From: Cetobacterium sp. 2A | Lineage (GTDB): Bacteria; Fusobacteriota; Fusobacteriia; Fusobacteriales; Fusobacteriaceae | Assembly: GCF_014250685.1 (NCBI RefSeq) | Contig: NZ_JACFAJ010000001.1 | Span: 248,001 to 312,000, forward strand | DNA: 64,000 bases | Direction: 5' to 3' | Shown: piece after piece, positions 24,712 to 34,078 of the stretch | Numbering within the stretch: position 1 is the stretch's first letter | How the letters are laid out: each line of letters begins with the position of its first letter | The notes under the pieces: model-generated | What the model was told of the DNA's origin: nothing | Database searches by the model: none | The model's input: only the letters and a program-made list of their open reading frames with translations | Program-made: the position numbers and the translations under genes

Positions 24712-26359
24712 TTTATTTCTCCTTATATTTTCAACAATATTTGCAGATGACGGATATGTGATAAGAGACTATAAGGTAGATATAAAAATAAATGACAATA
24801 ACGTATATACTATTTCAGAAAATATAGATGTAGAATTTAAAGAGAATAGAAGAGGGATATATAGAGTTATTCCAGAATATTACAATGGAAGAACTATACC
24901 AATTACAAATTTAGAAGCTAATGAAATGTGGACATCTAAAGATAATGGGAAATATATATATTTAAGAATAGGAAATCCCGATAAATATATAATAGGAAAT
25001 AAATATTACGAAATAAAATATAAATATAACATGGGTTGGGATAGAATAAATGACTATGATGAAGTTTATTATAACTTAATCGGAAACGATTGGGATACCA
25101 ATATTGATAAACTTGAATTCTCTATAACACTTCCAAAGAATTTTGATTCAAATAAAATCAATTTTACTTTAGGAAAATATGGAAGTACTAGTACGCAAGG
25201 AATAGTATGGAGTGTTAAAGATAATACAATAACAGGATATACTACAAGAGTTTTATCTCCTGGAGAAAGTGTAACATTAGCCTTACCTTTACCTGAAGGA
25301 TATTTTAATGTAAATAATCAAAAATTTCTATACGGACTACTTAAAATTGTAACAATTATATTACCAATACTTCTTCTGATAATATCTTTTATTTTATACA
25401 AAAAATATGGAACGAATAAAAAAATTGTAGAGGTTATAGAATTTTATCCACCGGATGATATGACACCGACAGAAATTGGGTATTATATAGATGGAAGGTT
25501 AGATTCTAAAGATTTTACTAGCATGGTTTTTTATTGGGCCAGCAAGGGATATCTAAAAATAAATGTAATACCAAAAAATGGAATTTTTTCAAAAGAAGAC
25601 TTTGAAATAGAAAAACTTAAAAATTTAGAATCAGATAAAAGTGATTTTCAAAAATATTTATTTGATGCTTTATTTTTATATAGTGACACTAGTTCTAAAG
25701 TTAAATTGAGTAGTTTAAAAGATAAATTTTACACTCATATTCAAAAAGCTTCTAAGATATTTGAAATTGATATAATTATGGCTCATAGAGAGCTATATGA
25801 TGAAAAAAGTTTACAAATTGGAAATTGTATGAGAGCTTTTCCTATTTTTATAATTTTAACTATTTTTGGATATGTTTGGTTTACAGGAATACTTCCAATT
25901 ATCCAAATACCAATTTCAATTATTTCAATAGCAGGAATTTTTTTAATTGCTTCAATAACTAAAAGAAGAACAGAATATGGAGAAAATATATTAGGGAGAG
26001 TTTTAGGATTTAAAAGATTTTTAATAACAGCAGAAAAGAATAAATTGGAAATGTTATTAGAGGAAAATCCTGAATATTTTTATGATATTTTACCGTATAC
26101 AATAGTACTTGGAGTAAGTGATAAATGGGCAGATAAATTTAAAGATTTAGTAACGACACCTCCGACTTGGTACTCAGCAAATGATGGATCATTTACTATG
26201 CTTCTATTTATGAGTAGTTTTAATAGAAGTTTGATTGGATTGAACCAAAACATGCTTTCCGCACCTAAAGCTCCATCAAATTATGGAGGTGGGATGTCTT
26301 CTATGGGTGGAGGAAGTTCTGGAGGAGGAGCTGGAGGAGGAGGAGGAGGGAGCTGGTAA
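24674..26359 (+). CDS. DUF2207 membrane protein (YciQ-like)
   Basis: A 561-residue membrane protein. A signal peptide (about residues 1-24, ending IFADDG) is followed by an extracytoplasmic beta-rich DUF2207 domain with GIYRVIPEYYNG. A membrane helix lies near residue 215-240 (ILPILLLIISFILYKKYGT), followed by FYPPDDMTPTEIGYYIDG, two more helices near 390-435, and a cytoplasmic domain. The glycine-rich tail (GGGSSGGGAGGGGGG, SW) is typical of the family. The start may be ATG 24674 or ATG 24692; either overlaps lemA, and neither has a strong ribosome site. LemA and DUF2207 proteins often form a pair of unknown function at the envelope. Confidence 0.87.
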   Translation: MKKKRKMLKWSFSLFLLIFSTIFADDGYVIRDYKVDIKINDNNVYTISENIDVEFKENRRGIYRVIPEYYNGRTIPITNLEANEMWTSKDNGKYIYLRIGNPDKYIIGNKYYEIKYKYNMGWDRINDYDEVYYNLIGNDWDTNIDKLEFSITLPKNFDSNKINFTLGKYGSTSTQGIVWSVKDNTITGYTTRVLSPGESVTLALPLPEGYFNVNNQKFLYGLLKIVTIILPILLLIISFILYKKYGTNKKIVEVIEFYPPDDMTPTEIGYYIDGRLDSKDFTSMVFYWASKGYLKINVIPKNGIFSKEDFEIEKLKNLESDKSDFQKYLFDALFLYSDTSSKVKLSSLKDKFYTHIQKASKIFEIDIIMAHRELYDEKSLQIGNCMRAFPIFIILTIFGYVWFTGILPIIQIPISIISIAGIFLIASITKRRTEYGENILGRVLGFKRFLITAEKNKLEMLLEENPEYFYDILPYTIVLGVSDKWADKFKDLVTTPPTWYSANDGSFTMLLFMSSFNRSLIGLNQNMLSAPKAPSNYGGGMSSMGGGSSGGGAGGGGGGSW

Positions 26360-26375
26360 AGCTAAAATTGTAATA

Positions 26376-26403
26376 TTGACATTTAAAATATACGTTGTAT
26401 AAT
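26376..26403 (+). promoter_or_regulatory. sigma-70 promoter of mglBAC
   Basis: TTGACA at 26376-26381 and TATAAT at 26398-26403, both exact consensus, are separated by 16 bases. They lie 46 bases before the mglB start. This is one of the strongest promoter matches in the window. Confidence 0.82.
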
Positions 26404-26449
26404 CTTAATGTGCTATATTATTACAAGAAAATGGGGGAGGTTAATATTT

Positions 26450-27436
26450 ATGAAGAAATTAACATTTTTTTTAACAGCTTTAGCAGTAACTTCTGCAGTT
26501 TATGCAGCACCAACAAAGTTAGGATTCACAGTTTACAAGTATGATGACAACTTTATGGCTAGTGTGAGACAAGCTATAGAGAAAAATGCAGCAGCAGATA
26601 AAGATGTTGTTATTATGATGAATGATTCACAAAATGACCAATCAAAACAAAATGACCAGATTGATGTTTTAATAGCAAAAGGTGTAGATGGATTAGCTAT
26701 CAACTTAGTTGACCCAGCAGCAGCACCAACAGTAATTGCCAAAGCAAAAGCCGAAAACTTACCAGTTGTTTTCTATAATAAAGAACCTTCTAAAGAAGCA
26801 ATGGCTAGTTATGATAGAGCTTATTATGTTGGAACTGATTCGAAAGAGTCAGGTGTTATACAAGGAGATATCGTTGCTAAGCAATGGAAAGCAAATCCAA
26901 ATTGGGATTTAAATAAGGATGGGGTAATTCAATATGTTTTACTAAAAGGAGAACCAGGACATCCAGATGCTGAGGCAAGAACAACTTACGTTGTAAAGAC
27001 TTTAAATGATACTCACAAAATAAAAACTCAAGAATTACATATGGATACTGGAATGTGGGATGCTGCTATGGCAAAAGATAAAACTGATGCATGGCTTTCT
27101 GGACCAAATGGAAATAAAATAGAAGTTATAATCGCAAATAACGATGGAATGGCTATGGGTGCTATTGAGTCATTAAAAGCAGCTGGAAAATCAAATATTC
27201 CTGTATTTGGAGTAGATGCACTAGCAGAGGCTTTAGCTTTGGTTGAGTCTGGAGCAATGGCTGGAACAGTTCTTAATGATGGAGCAAATCAAGCAAAAGC
27301 AACTTATGAATTAACTAAGAATTTAGCTGAAGGAAAACCTGCAACTGAAGGAACAACTTGGGTACTAGAAGAGAGAGTTCTTAGAGTTCCTTATGTAGGA
27401 GTGGACAAAGATAACCTAAAAGATTTTAAAAAATAA
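26450..27436 (+). CDS. mglB: galactose/methyl-galactoside-binding protein MglB
   Basis: A 328-residue periplasmic sugar-binding protein of the galactose/glucose (LacI-like) class. The signal peptide is [19 protein letters not shown]. Mature motifs match Mgl[97 protein letters not shown] and [13 protein letters not shown] calcium-site-like [10 protein letters not shown] is present. I choose ATG 26450, after GGGGGAGG; the 26408 start would put extra residues ahead of the signal. The terminator just after it, before mglA, may raise its level relative to the ABC subunits. Confidence 0.93.
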   Translation: MKKLTFFLTALAVTSAVYAAPTKLGFTVYKYDDNFMASVRQAIEKNAAADKDVVIMMNDSQNDQSKQNDQIDVLIAKGVDGLAINLVDPAAAPTVIAKAKAENLPVVFYNKEPSKEAMASYDRAYYVGTDSKESGVIQGDIVAKQWKANPNWDLNKDGVIQYVLLKGEPGHPDAEARTTYVVKTLNDTHKIKTQELHMDTGMWDAAMAKDKTDAWLSGPNGNKIEVIIANNDGMAMGAIESLKAAGKSNIPVFGVDALAEALALVESGAMAGTVLNDGANQAKATYELTKNLAEGKPATEGTTWVLEERVLRVPYVGVDKDNLKDFKK

Positions 27437-27456
27437 GAAATTTTCTATTACTATAT

Positions 27457-27485
27457 AAGGAGAGGGAATTTCCCTCTCCTTTTTA
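27457..27485 (+). terminator. intercistronic terminator/attenuator between mglB and mglA
   Basis: A perfect 11-base stem, AAGGAGAGGGA with TCCCTCTCCTT, three-base loop ATT, is followed by TTTT. As no promoter is evident between it and mglA, it probably allows partial read-through and protects the mglB message. Confidence 0.75.
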
Positions 27486-27509
27486 TAATTTAAACTTAAG
27501 GAGCAATGT

Positions 27510-29006
27510 ATGGATAAATATTTACTTGAGATGACAGGAATTTCAAAATCTTTTCCGGGAGTTAAAGCTTTAGATAATGTTAATTTAAAAATAAAACCTT
27601 ATAGTATTCATGCTCTTATGGGAGAAAATGGAGCTGGGAAGTCAACTTTGATGAAATGTCTTTTTGGAATTTACGAAAAAGATTCTGGAAAAATATTATT
27701 AGAAGGAAAGGAGATTAATTTTATCTCATCCAAAGATGCTTTGGAAAATGGAGTTTCAATGGTTCATCAAGAACTAAACCAAGTTTTGCAAAGAACAGTA
27801 ATGGATAACATGTGGCTAGGAAGATACCCTTTAAAAGGGATATTTGTTGATCATAAAAAGATGTACGAAGATACTAAAAAAATATTTGATGAGCTAGAAA
27901 TAGATGTAAATCCGAAAGCAAAAGTTTCAACATTATCTGTTTCACAAATGCAAATGTTAGAAATTGCAAAAGCTTTTTCATACAATTCGAAAGTAATAGT
28001 TATGGATGAGCCGACATCATCGCTTACAGAAAAAGAAGTAGGCCATCTTTTTACGATTATCAAAAAATTAAAAGATAGAGGATGTGGCGTAGTATATATC
28101 TCGCATAAGATGGAAGAAATTTCAGCTATATGCGACGAAATAACTATATTGCGTGATGGCCAGTGGGTAACGACAACTGGTTTAAAAGGAGTGACAACAT
28201 CAGAAATAATAAGTTTGATGGTTGGAAGAGAATTGACTCAAAGATTTCCTAAAAAAACTAATGAGCCTAAAGAAACAATATTGGAAGTAAAAAACCTAAC
28301 GGCATTAAATCAACCGTCTATTCAAGATATTACCTTTGAACTTAAAAAGGGAGAAATTTTAGGAGTAGCAGGACTAGTTGGATCTAAAAGAACTGATATA
28401 GTTGAAACAATATTTGGAATTAGAGAAAAAAAACAAGGTCAAGTTATTGTGAATGGAAAAGAAGTAGGGAACAAAACAAGTTTGGAAGCTATTAAAAATG
28501 GATTTGCACTTGTTACAGAGGAGAGAAGAGCTACTGGAATATATTCTCAGTTAAATATAGAATTTAACTCTTTAATTTCAAATTTAGATAAATATATTGG
28601 AGCTACAAAACTTTTAAATAATAAGAAAATGAAAAGTGATACACAGTGGGTTATTGATTCTATGAGAGTTAAGACTCCTAGTCATAAAACATCAATCGGA
28701 AGTTTGTCAGGTGGGAATCAACAGAAGGTAATAATAGGAAGATGGTTATTGACTTCTCCTGACATACTAATGCTTGATGAGCCAACGAGAGGAATAGATG
28801 TTGGTGCGAAATTTGAAATTTATCAGCTAATGCTAGATTTGGCAAATAAAGATAAAGGTATAATCATAATATCTTCTGAAATGCCTGAACTTTTGGGAAT
28901 AACAGATAGAATAATGGTTATGAGTAATGGAAAATTAGCAGGAATTGTAGAGACTGCAAAAACTTCTCAAGAGGAAATTTTACAGTTAGCATCTTTATAT
29001 CTTTAA
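27510..29006 (+). CDS. mglA: galactoside ABC transporter ATP-binding protein MglA
   Basis: A 498-residue protein with two ABC domains in tandem, as usual for ribose/galactose importers. Domain 1 has [31 protein letters not shown] and [15 protein letters not shown]. Domain 2 has [15 protein letters not shown] (a degenerate Walker A), [16 protein letters not shown] and [16 protein letters not shown]. One degenerate site is normal for this family. Its partners are MglB upstream and MglC, 19 bases downstream. AAGGAGC precedes the ATG. Confidence 0.94.
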   Translation: MDKYLLEMTGISKSFPGVKALDNVNLKIKPYSIHALMGENGAGKSTLMKCLFGIYEKDSGKILLEGKEINFISSKDALENGVSMVHQELNQVLQRTVMDNMWLGRYPLKGIFVDHKKMYEDTKKIFDELEIDVNPKAKVSTLSVSQMQMLEIAKAFSYNSKVIVMDEPTSSLTEKEVGHLFTIIKKLKDRGCGVVYISHKMEEISAICDEITILRDGQWVTTTGLKGVTTSEIISLMVGRELTQRFPKKTNEPKETILEVKNLTALNQPSIQDITFELKKGEILGVAGLVGSKRTDIVETIFGIREKKQGQVIVNGKEVGNKTSLEAIKNGFALVTEERRATGIYSQLNIEFNSLISNLDKYIGATKLLNNKKMKSDTQWVIDSMRVKTPSHKTSIGSLSGGNQQKVIIGRWLLTSPDILMLDEPTRGIDVGAKFEIYQLMLDLANKDKGIIIISSEMPELLGITDRIMVMSNGKLAGIVETAKTSQEEILQLASLYL

Positions 29007-29024
29007 TTTATAGGGGGAGTAGAA

Positions 29025-30050
29025 ATGGAAGTTACATCAGAAAAAAAGTCTAGGTCAATCGATTTTAAAAAATGGATGATGGATGGAGGAATTTATTTAG
29101 TTTTATTCATTCTTTTGTCTATTATAATAATAAAAGAGCCTTCGTTTTTAAGTGCTAGAAATTTTAGAAATATATTAACTCAGTCATCTGTAAGAACGAT
29201 ATTGGCTCTTGGAGTTGCGGGGATTATAGTAACTCAAGGAACAGATCTTTCTGCAGGAAGACAAGTTGGATTATCAGCTGTAGTAGGGGCAACTTTACTT
29301 CAAGCTGTGACTAATGTGAATAAGGTATTTCCTCAAATTGGAGAATTACCAATACCACTTGTAATTTTAATTGTGACTATTGCTGGAGCTTTTATTGGTT
29401 TACTAAATGGATTTGTGGTAGCTCATTTGAGTGTTACACCATTTATAGCAACTCTAGGGTCTTCAATAGTTGTTTATGGGGCAACCTCACTTTATTTTGA
29501 TTATGTTGGGGCCTCTCCTATTGCTGGTTTTGATTCAAGATTTACAGAATTTTCTCAGGGATTCTTTAGTGTTGCTGGAATGAGGGTAAATTATCTGATT
29601 ATATATGCAATAATAGCTACAATATTTATATGGATTTTATGGAATAAAACAATATTTGGAAAAAATTTATTTGCAGTTGGTGGAAATCCTGAAGCAGCTA
29701 AGGTTTCTGGAGTAAATGTAAAGAAAACTATTTTAATAGTTTATATGCTATCTGGAATATTTTATGCTTTTGGAGGATTGTTAGAAGCAGGAAGAGTTGG
29801 AAGTGCTACAAATAACCTAGGAAATATGTATGAACTGGATGCAATAGCTGCATGTGTAGTTGGAGGAGTATCTTTTAGTGGTGGAGTTGGAACAGTTCCA
29901 GGAGTGGTTACAGGGGTACTTATATTTACAGTTATAAATTATGGTCTGACATATATTGGAGTTAATCCATATTGGCAGTTTATAATAAAAGGAGTTATAA
30001 TAGTCATGGCTGTAGCATTAGATACAATGAAATATGTAAAGAAAAAATAA
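29025..30050 (+). CDS. mglC: galactoside ABC transporter permease MglC
   Basis: A 341-residue inner-membrane permease of the RbsC/MglC family with eight to ten hydrophobic segments. Recognisable segments are ILTQSSVRTILALGVAGIIV, GTDLSAGRQVGLSAVV, GLLNGFVVAHLSVTPFIATLG, NLFAVGGNPEAAKVSGVNV and IAACVVGGVSFSGGVGTV, the cytoplasmic loop that meets MglA. The wording matches galactose permeases rather than ribose. GGGGGAG precedes the ATG. It is the last gene of the operon. Confidence 0.94.
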   Translation: MEVTSEKKSRSIDFKKWMMDGGIYLVLFILLSIIIIKEPSFLSARNFRNILTQSSVRTILALGVAGIIVTQGTDLSAGRQVGLSAVVGATLLQAVTNVNKVFPQIGELPIPLVILIVTIAGAFIGLLNGFVVAHLSVTPFIATLGSSIVVYGATSLYFDYVGASPIAGFDSRFTEFSQGFFSVAGMRVNYLIIYAIIATIFIWILWNKTIFGKNLFAVGGNPEAAKVSGVNVKKTILIVYMLSGIFYAFGGLLEAGRVGSATNNLGNMYELDAIAACVVGGVSFSGGVGTVPGVVTGVLIFTVINYGLTYIGVNPYWQFIIKGVIIVMAVALDTMKYVKKK

Positions 30051-30054
30051 GAAC

Positions 30055-30108
30055 AAAATATAAGATGACTGGCACTTAAAAATACTTGCTAGTCATTTTA
30101 TATTTTTT
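30055..30108 (+). terminator. terminator after mglC
   Basis: A long imperfect hairpin with arms at 30055-30074 and 30087-30106 (core ATGACT-G-GCA with TGC-T-AGTCAT) ends in a T-rich stretch just after the mglC stop. Confidence 0.75.
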
Positions 30109-30171
30109 GTAGCAATAATTGAAAAGAGCTGATATCATTGAACCATAAAAGATTAAGAATGGAGAAAAAAT

Positions 30172-31563
30172 ATGGGAATTGAAATATTAACAACTGGAAT
30201 AATTATATTGTTGAGCTTATTTTCTATTAGAATATCAAAAAAATTACAGATACCACTATTAATTATGTTCATATTAGTTGGAATGTTGGCAGGATCTGAG
30301 GGTATAGGAAAAATTTATTTTGATAATGCAATGTTAGCTCAAAATATAGGAACTGTAGCTCTGATGTTTATAATATTTTCTGGAGGATTAGAGACAAAAA
30401 AAAGTGATGTTAAGTTGGCATTTTTTCCAAGTTTTACATTGGCTACATTGGGTGTTTTTTTAACAGCAGCTCTTTCTGGTATAGCAGTATATTATTTGAC
30501 AAGTTTAAGCTTAAAAGAATGTTTACTATTTAGTGCGATGGTTTCTTCGACTGATGCAGCTGCAGTTATGTCGACATTAGGGGATACAAAATTAAAAAGA
30601 AAAATTAAATCTGTTGTTGAAATAGAGTCTGGAAGTAACGACCCAATGGCATATGCTTTAATTTTATTCATTATTTCCTTTTTTAAAAACGAAAATACAT
30701 CTGTAATTGGGGGTATAATATTTTTAATTAAGCAAATTGGATTGGGAGCACTTATAGGGTATATATTTGGAAAAATAACTTTACCTCTTTCAAAATATAT
30801 AAGTATTGTTAGAGAAGAGTTTTTGACGATTCATCTAATAGCAGTCCTTTTTATATGTTATGGATTAACAACTATATTAGAAGGAAATGGATATTTAGCG
30901 ATATATGTATATGCAATTATGGTAGGGAATCAAAAGTTTAATTTTAAACTCAATAGTATTAGAAATATTAGCTCAGCGACCTGGTTTATGCAAATAGCGA
31001 TGTTTGTAATATTAGGATTACTAGTTTTTCCAAGTAATTTATATAAATATATTTATATAGGTAGTATTTTAGCAGTAATTATGGTTATAGTAGTTAGAAT
31101 TTTAGTTGTTTATCTTTTATTAATTCCATTTAAATTTACAGGAAAAGAGAAATTTTTTATTTCTTGGGCTGGATTAAAAGGAGCAGTTCCAATAATATTT
31201 TCAACTATGGCTATAACGGAAGGGTTAGAAAATTCACAAATGATGTTTAATTTAATATTCTATATAGTTGTTTTTTCAGTGATAATTCAAGGAATGACAT
31301 TAAAACCTCTGGGGAGATATTTAAATTTATTTGATGAAGATGATACTGATAATAACTCTATAGTTATAGATGAATTGGAAGAGTTAGCCATTAAGAAAAT
31401 GATTGTAGATGAAAATTCTGAGTATAGAAATAAAAAAATAAAAGAATTAGAATTACCAAAAGGAATGCTTATAATATCAGTAAAAAGAAATGAGACCTAT
31501 ATAACTCCTAAAGGAGATGTAGAACTTTTATATGGAGATATATTATTATTTTCACAGAACTAA
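30172..31563 (+). CDS. CPA1-type K+/H+ or Na+/H+ antiporter with TrkA-C domain (NhaP2/CvrA-like)
   Basis: A 463-residue protein with about twelve membrane segments (residues 1-385) and a short cytoplasmic TrkA-C-type domain at the end (about 400-463: IKELELPKGMLIISVKRN, YGDILLFSQ). Transport motifs include MVSSTDAAAVMSTLG and EIESGSNDPMAYALILF, the conserved Asp-containing pair of the antiporter core. It is shorter at the C-terminus than enterobacterial CvrA. It stands as a single gene between two terminators. Ion choice, K+ or Na+, cannot be told from sequence. Confidence 0.86.
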   Translation: MGIEILTTGIIILLSLFSIRISKKLQIPLLIMFILVGMLAGSEGIGKIYFDNAMLAQNIGTVALMFIIFSGGLETKKSDVKLAFFPSFTLATLGVFLTAALSGIAVYYLTSLSLKECLLFSAMVSSTDAAAVMSTLGDTKLKRKIKSVVEIESGSNDPMAYALILFIISFFKNENTSVIGGIIFLIKQIGLGALIGYIFGKITLPLSKYISIVREEFLTIHLIAVLFICYGLTTILEGNGYLAIYVYAIMVGNQKFNFKLNSIRNISSATWFMQIAMFVILGLLVFPSNLYKYIYIGSILAVIMVIVVRILVVYLLLIPFKFTGKEKFFISWAGLKGAVPIIFSTMAITEGLENSQMMFNLIFYIVVFSVIIQGMTLKPLGRYLNLFDEDDTDNNSIVIDELEELAIKKMIVDENSEYRNKKIKELELPKGMLIISVKRNETYITPKGDVELLYGDILLFSQN

Positions 31564-31607
31564 AAAGAAAGATGAAATCAGTTAAACTGATTTCATCTTT
31601 CTTTTTT
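31563..31607. terminator. bidirectional terminator between the antiporter gene and the znu operon
   Basis: A near-perfect inverted repeat (AAGAAAGATGAAATCAGTT with AACTGATTTCATCTTTCTT) is flanked by A- and T-runs on both sides, between two convergent genes. It overlaps the last codons of znuB. Confidence 0.9.
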
Positions 31608-32402
31608 TATAAAAGTTATCAAAAATATTATAGCATTAACAACAACAACGCTTGCACCGCTTGGAAAGTTTAGAAAAAAAGATAAAAGAAGTCCGAAGAA
31701 TGTTGCTAGGATTGAAAATAAACAACTTTTAAAAATTAAAGATTTAAAACTTCCTCTTGTTTGAAAAGCTGAAAGCGTTGGAAAAATAATTAAAGATGAA
31801 ATTAAAAGTGTTCCTAAAAACTTAATACCGACAGTTATAACAAGAGAGACCAATAGAGCTAAAATATATTTTAATAATTTCAAACTAATTCCTTGAGAAA
31901 TTGAAAAATCTTCATCATAAGAGACACAAAGTAAATCATTATAGAAAAGGGTTACGGTTATCATAACAAATAATCCTATAAAAAATGAAAATAAAAAATC
32001 ATTAAAGCTTACAAATAAAATTGATCCAAATAAAAAACTAAATACATCTACATTAAACCCAGAAGAAATAGTTATAATAATAACCCCTAAAGCTAGAGAC
32101 ACTGAAGAAAGTATCCCAATAGCACTATCTCCAGAAATCTCATGTTTTTCTGAAAACTCTAATATAATTAAAGAAGCAATAAATATAATTGGAAAGAGAA
32201 TAAAAAAGGACAAATTTTTTAAGAGAACTCCAATTGCTAGGGCTAAAAATCCAACATGAGACAATCCATCTCCAATAAGAGAGTAGTTTTTTATTACTAA
32301 AAATGGGCCTAAAAATCCACAAGCAATCCCAATTGATATTCCAGTTCCTAAAGCATACCAAATAAAACTATAAGAAAAAAAATCTATGATTTCATTAAAC
32401 AT
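31593..32402 (-). CDS. znuB: metal ABC transporter permease ZnuB-like
   Basis: A 269-residue inner-membrane permease of the zinc/manganese ABC-3 family with about eight hydrophobic segments. Motifs include CGFLGPFLVIKNYSLIGDGLSHVGFLALAIG near the start, SGDSAIGILSSVSLALGVIII, and LGTLLISSLIIFPTLSAFQ. I choose ATG 32402 after AGGAGG; an upstream ATG (32435) lies inside znuC without a ribosome site. Start and znuC stop overlap by eight bases. Zn2+ is the default guess; Mn2+ or Fe2+ is possible. Confidence 0.9.
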   Translation of the reverse strand: MFNEIIDFFSYSFIWYALGTGISIGIACGFLGPFLVIKNYSLIGDGLSHVGFLALAIGVLLKNLSFFILFPIIFIASLIILEFSEKHEISGDSAIGILSSVSLALGVIIITISSGFNVDVFSFLFGSILFVSFNDFLFSFFIGLFVMITVTLFYNDLLCVSYDEDFSISQGISLKLLKYILALLVSLVITVGIKFLGTLLISSLIIFPTLSAFQTRGSFKSLIFKSCLFSILATFFGLLLSFFLNFPSGASVVVVNAIIFLITFIKKER

Positions 32403-33090
32403 TTTTTTCCTCCTGATAAGCTTCTGTATTTCCAAAAAAGAGGATTTTTTTATCTAGATAAAGAACTTTTTTTGAATTTTTTTTAATATTTTCGATATCG
32501 TGGGTTATAAATAAAATTGTTATATTTTCTTTTTCATTTAGTTCTTTTAGAAGAGAATAAAAATTATTTCTTGTATCTAAATCTAAAGCAGACGTAGGTT
32601 CGTCTAGTAAAATAAGTTTAGGATTTGAAATTAAAGCTCTAGCTAGAAGAACTTTTTGTTGTTCTCCACCAGATAAATCACTAATAATTCTATCCTTGAG
32701 ATGGAAAATATTTATTCGTTTTAAAATTGCATCAATTTTTTTTAAATCTGATGAGTTTAAAAATTTAGGAAATTTTTTCTTGGATAAAAGACCTGTAGAA
32801 ATAATTTCATAAACTTTAGCTGGAAAATTTTTAGGTTTAAACGAATTAGCTTGAGGAAGATATCCGATATCACTTAAAGTAATATTATTTAAATTTATTT
32901 TTCCAGAAATTCCAAAATCAATTATTCCTAAAAGTATTTTTATTAAAGAGGATTTCCCAGAACCATTTGGACCAATTATTGAAATATAATCTCCTTTTTC
33001 TACATCAAAAGAGATATTTTCTAAAATGGAAATGTTTTTACTATTAAAACAAATATTTTTAACTTCAATTAGATTATTTAAATTACTCAT
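32395..33090 (-). CDS. znuC: metal ABC transporter ATP-binding protein ZnuC-like
   Basis: A 231-residue ATPase that powers the metal importer. It has Walker A IIGPNGSGKSSLIKILLG, a Q-loop at GYLPQANSF, signature DLSGGEQQKVLLARAL, Walker B LILLDEPTSALD and the switch ITHDIENI. The Y/F-LPQ wording is typical of the ABC-3 metal family. Its start overlaps the znuA stop by eight bases, so all three subunits are coupled. Confidence 0.92.
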   Translation of the reverse strand: MSNLNNLIEVKNICFNSKNISILENISFDVEKGDYISIIGPNGSGKSSLIKILLGIIDFGISGKINLNNITLSDIGYLPQANSFKPKNFPAKVYEIISTGLLSKKKFPKFLNSSDLKKIDAILKRINIFHLKDRIISDLSGGEQQKVLLARALISNPKLILLDEPTSALDLDTRNNFYSLLKELNEKENITILFITHDIENIKKNSKKVLYLDKKILFFGNTEAYQEEKNV

Positions 33091-33916
33091 TTTTTAGACC
33101 TTTTTCTAAAAGTGGAAGATTAGCTCTCATTAATTCAACATAATCACCTTTTGCTGAATGTAAAGAATCAAGAGGAATAGTTTTAGCTGATAATTCTTTT
33201 GCAATGGTTTCAGCAAATTTAGAATCTGTACCTTTTTCATAAAAAACATATTTGATATTATTTTTCTTTCCAAAATCAATTATTTTTTGAATAGATTTTG
33301 GTGTTGGTTCAGAATCTACAGAGTATCCAGAATACGGGGTTAAAAAATTAATATCATATCTTGATTCCAAATATCCAAATGAATTATGACCAACATAAAT
33401 AATAGTTTTATTTTTATAACTTTTTAAAGTATTTGTATATTCTGTGTGTAAGTCTTTAATTTTTTTTTCATAATCCAAAGCGTTGTTCATAAAATATTCT
33501 TTATTTTTAGGATCTGTTTTAGCCAGAGTAGTAGCTATCCCATGTACTATATCAATAGCCGAAATCGGATCTAACCAAATATGAGTATCTTTTGTGTTTA
33601 AATTTTTTACAAAATTACTATTATTTACAACTGTTAGTGATGATGGAAAATTTTTAGACACACTTTTAACCCAAGGTTCTAAAATATCACTTGTATAAAA
33701 AAATAAATCGCCCTTATTGATAGATAATATATCTCTAGTTGATGGCTCAAAATGATGAACTTCAATATTTTGAGGAACAATAGTTACAACAGATCCATAA
33801 TCCCCAAGGATTGGTTTAATAAGATTATAATTAGGGTATATTGTTGTAAAAACTTTTAATCCATCAGAAAAAATAATGGTTGAATATAAGAGTAACAATA
33901 GTAAAATTTTATTCAT
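33083..33916 (-). CDS. znuA: metal ABC transporter substrate-binding protein ZnuA-like
   Basis: A 277-residue cluster A-I metal-binding protein with a signal peptide (MNKILLLLLLYSTIIFSDG). The likely metal ligands are visible: the His in VHHFEPSTRD, the His in THIWLDPISA, the His in VGHNSFGYL, and a late acidic region. It lacks the long His-rich loop of many ZnuA proteins, so Mn2+ or a lower-affinity zinc role cannot be excluded. GGAGGAT precedes the ATG. It heads the operon and is divergent from the esterase-like gene. I see no clear Zur or MntR box. Confidence 0.88.
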   Translation of the reverse strand: MNKILLLLLLYSTIIFSDGLKVFTTIYPNYNLIKPILGDYGSVVTIVPQNIEVHHFEPSTRDILSINKGDLFFYTSDILEPWVKSVSKNFPSSLTVVNNSNFVKNLNTKDTHIWLDPISAIDIVHGIATTLAKTDPKNKEYFMNNALDYEKKIKDLHTEYTNTLKSYKNKTIIYVGHNSFGYLESRYDINFLTPYSGYSVDSEPTPKSIQKIIDFGKKNNIKYVFYEKGTDSKFAETIAKELSAKTIPLDSLHSAKGDYVELMRANLPLLEKGLKNE

Positions 33917-34078
33917 ATCTATCCTCCAGAGTCAAATTAAAAAAAACCTTATATTAGTATTCATAAAAAAACAAATAAATCCTTTACAAAATAAAATATA
34001 TTTAATAAAAATAAAGGAGTATTAAATAATTCTAGTAAGAGATGGTAATAGAAAAAGATGAGGACTAGGAGGAGAAAA

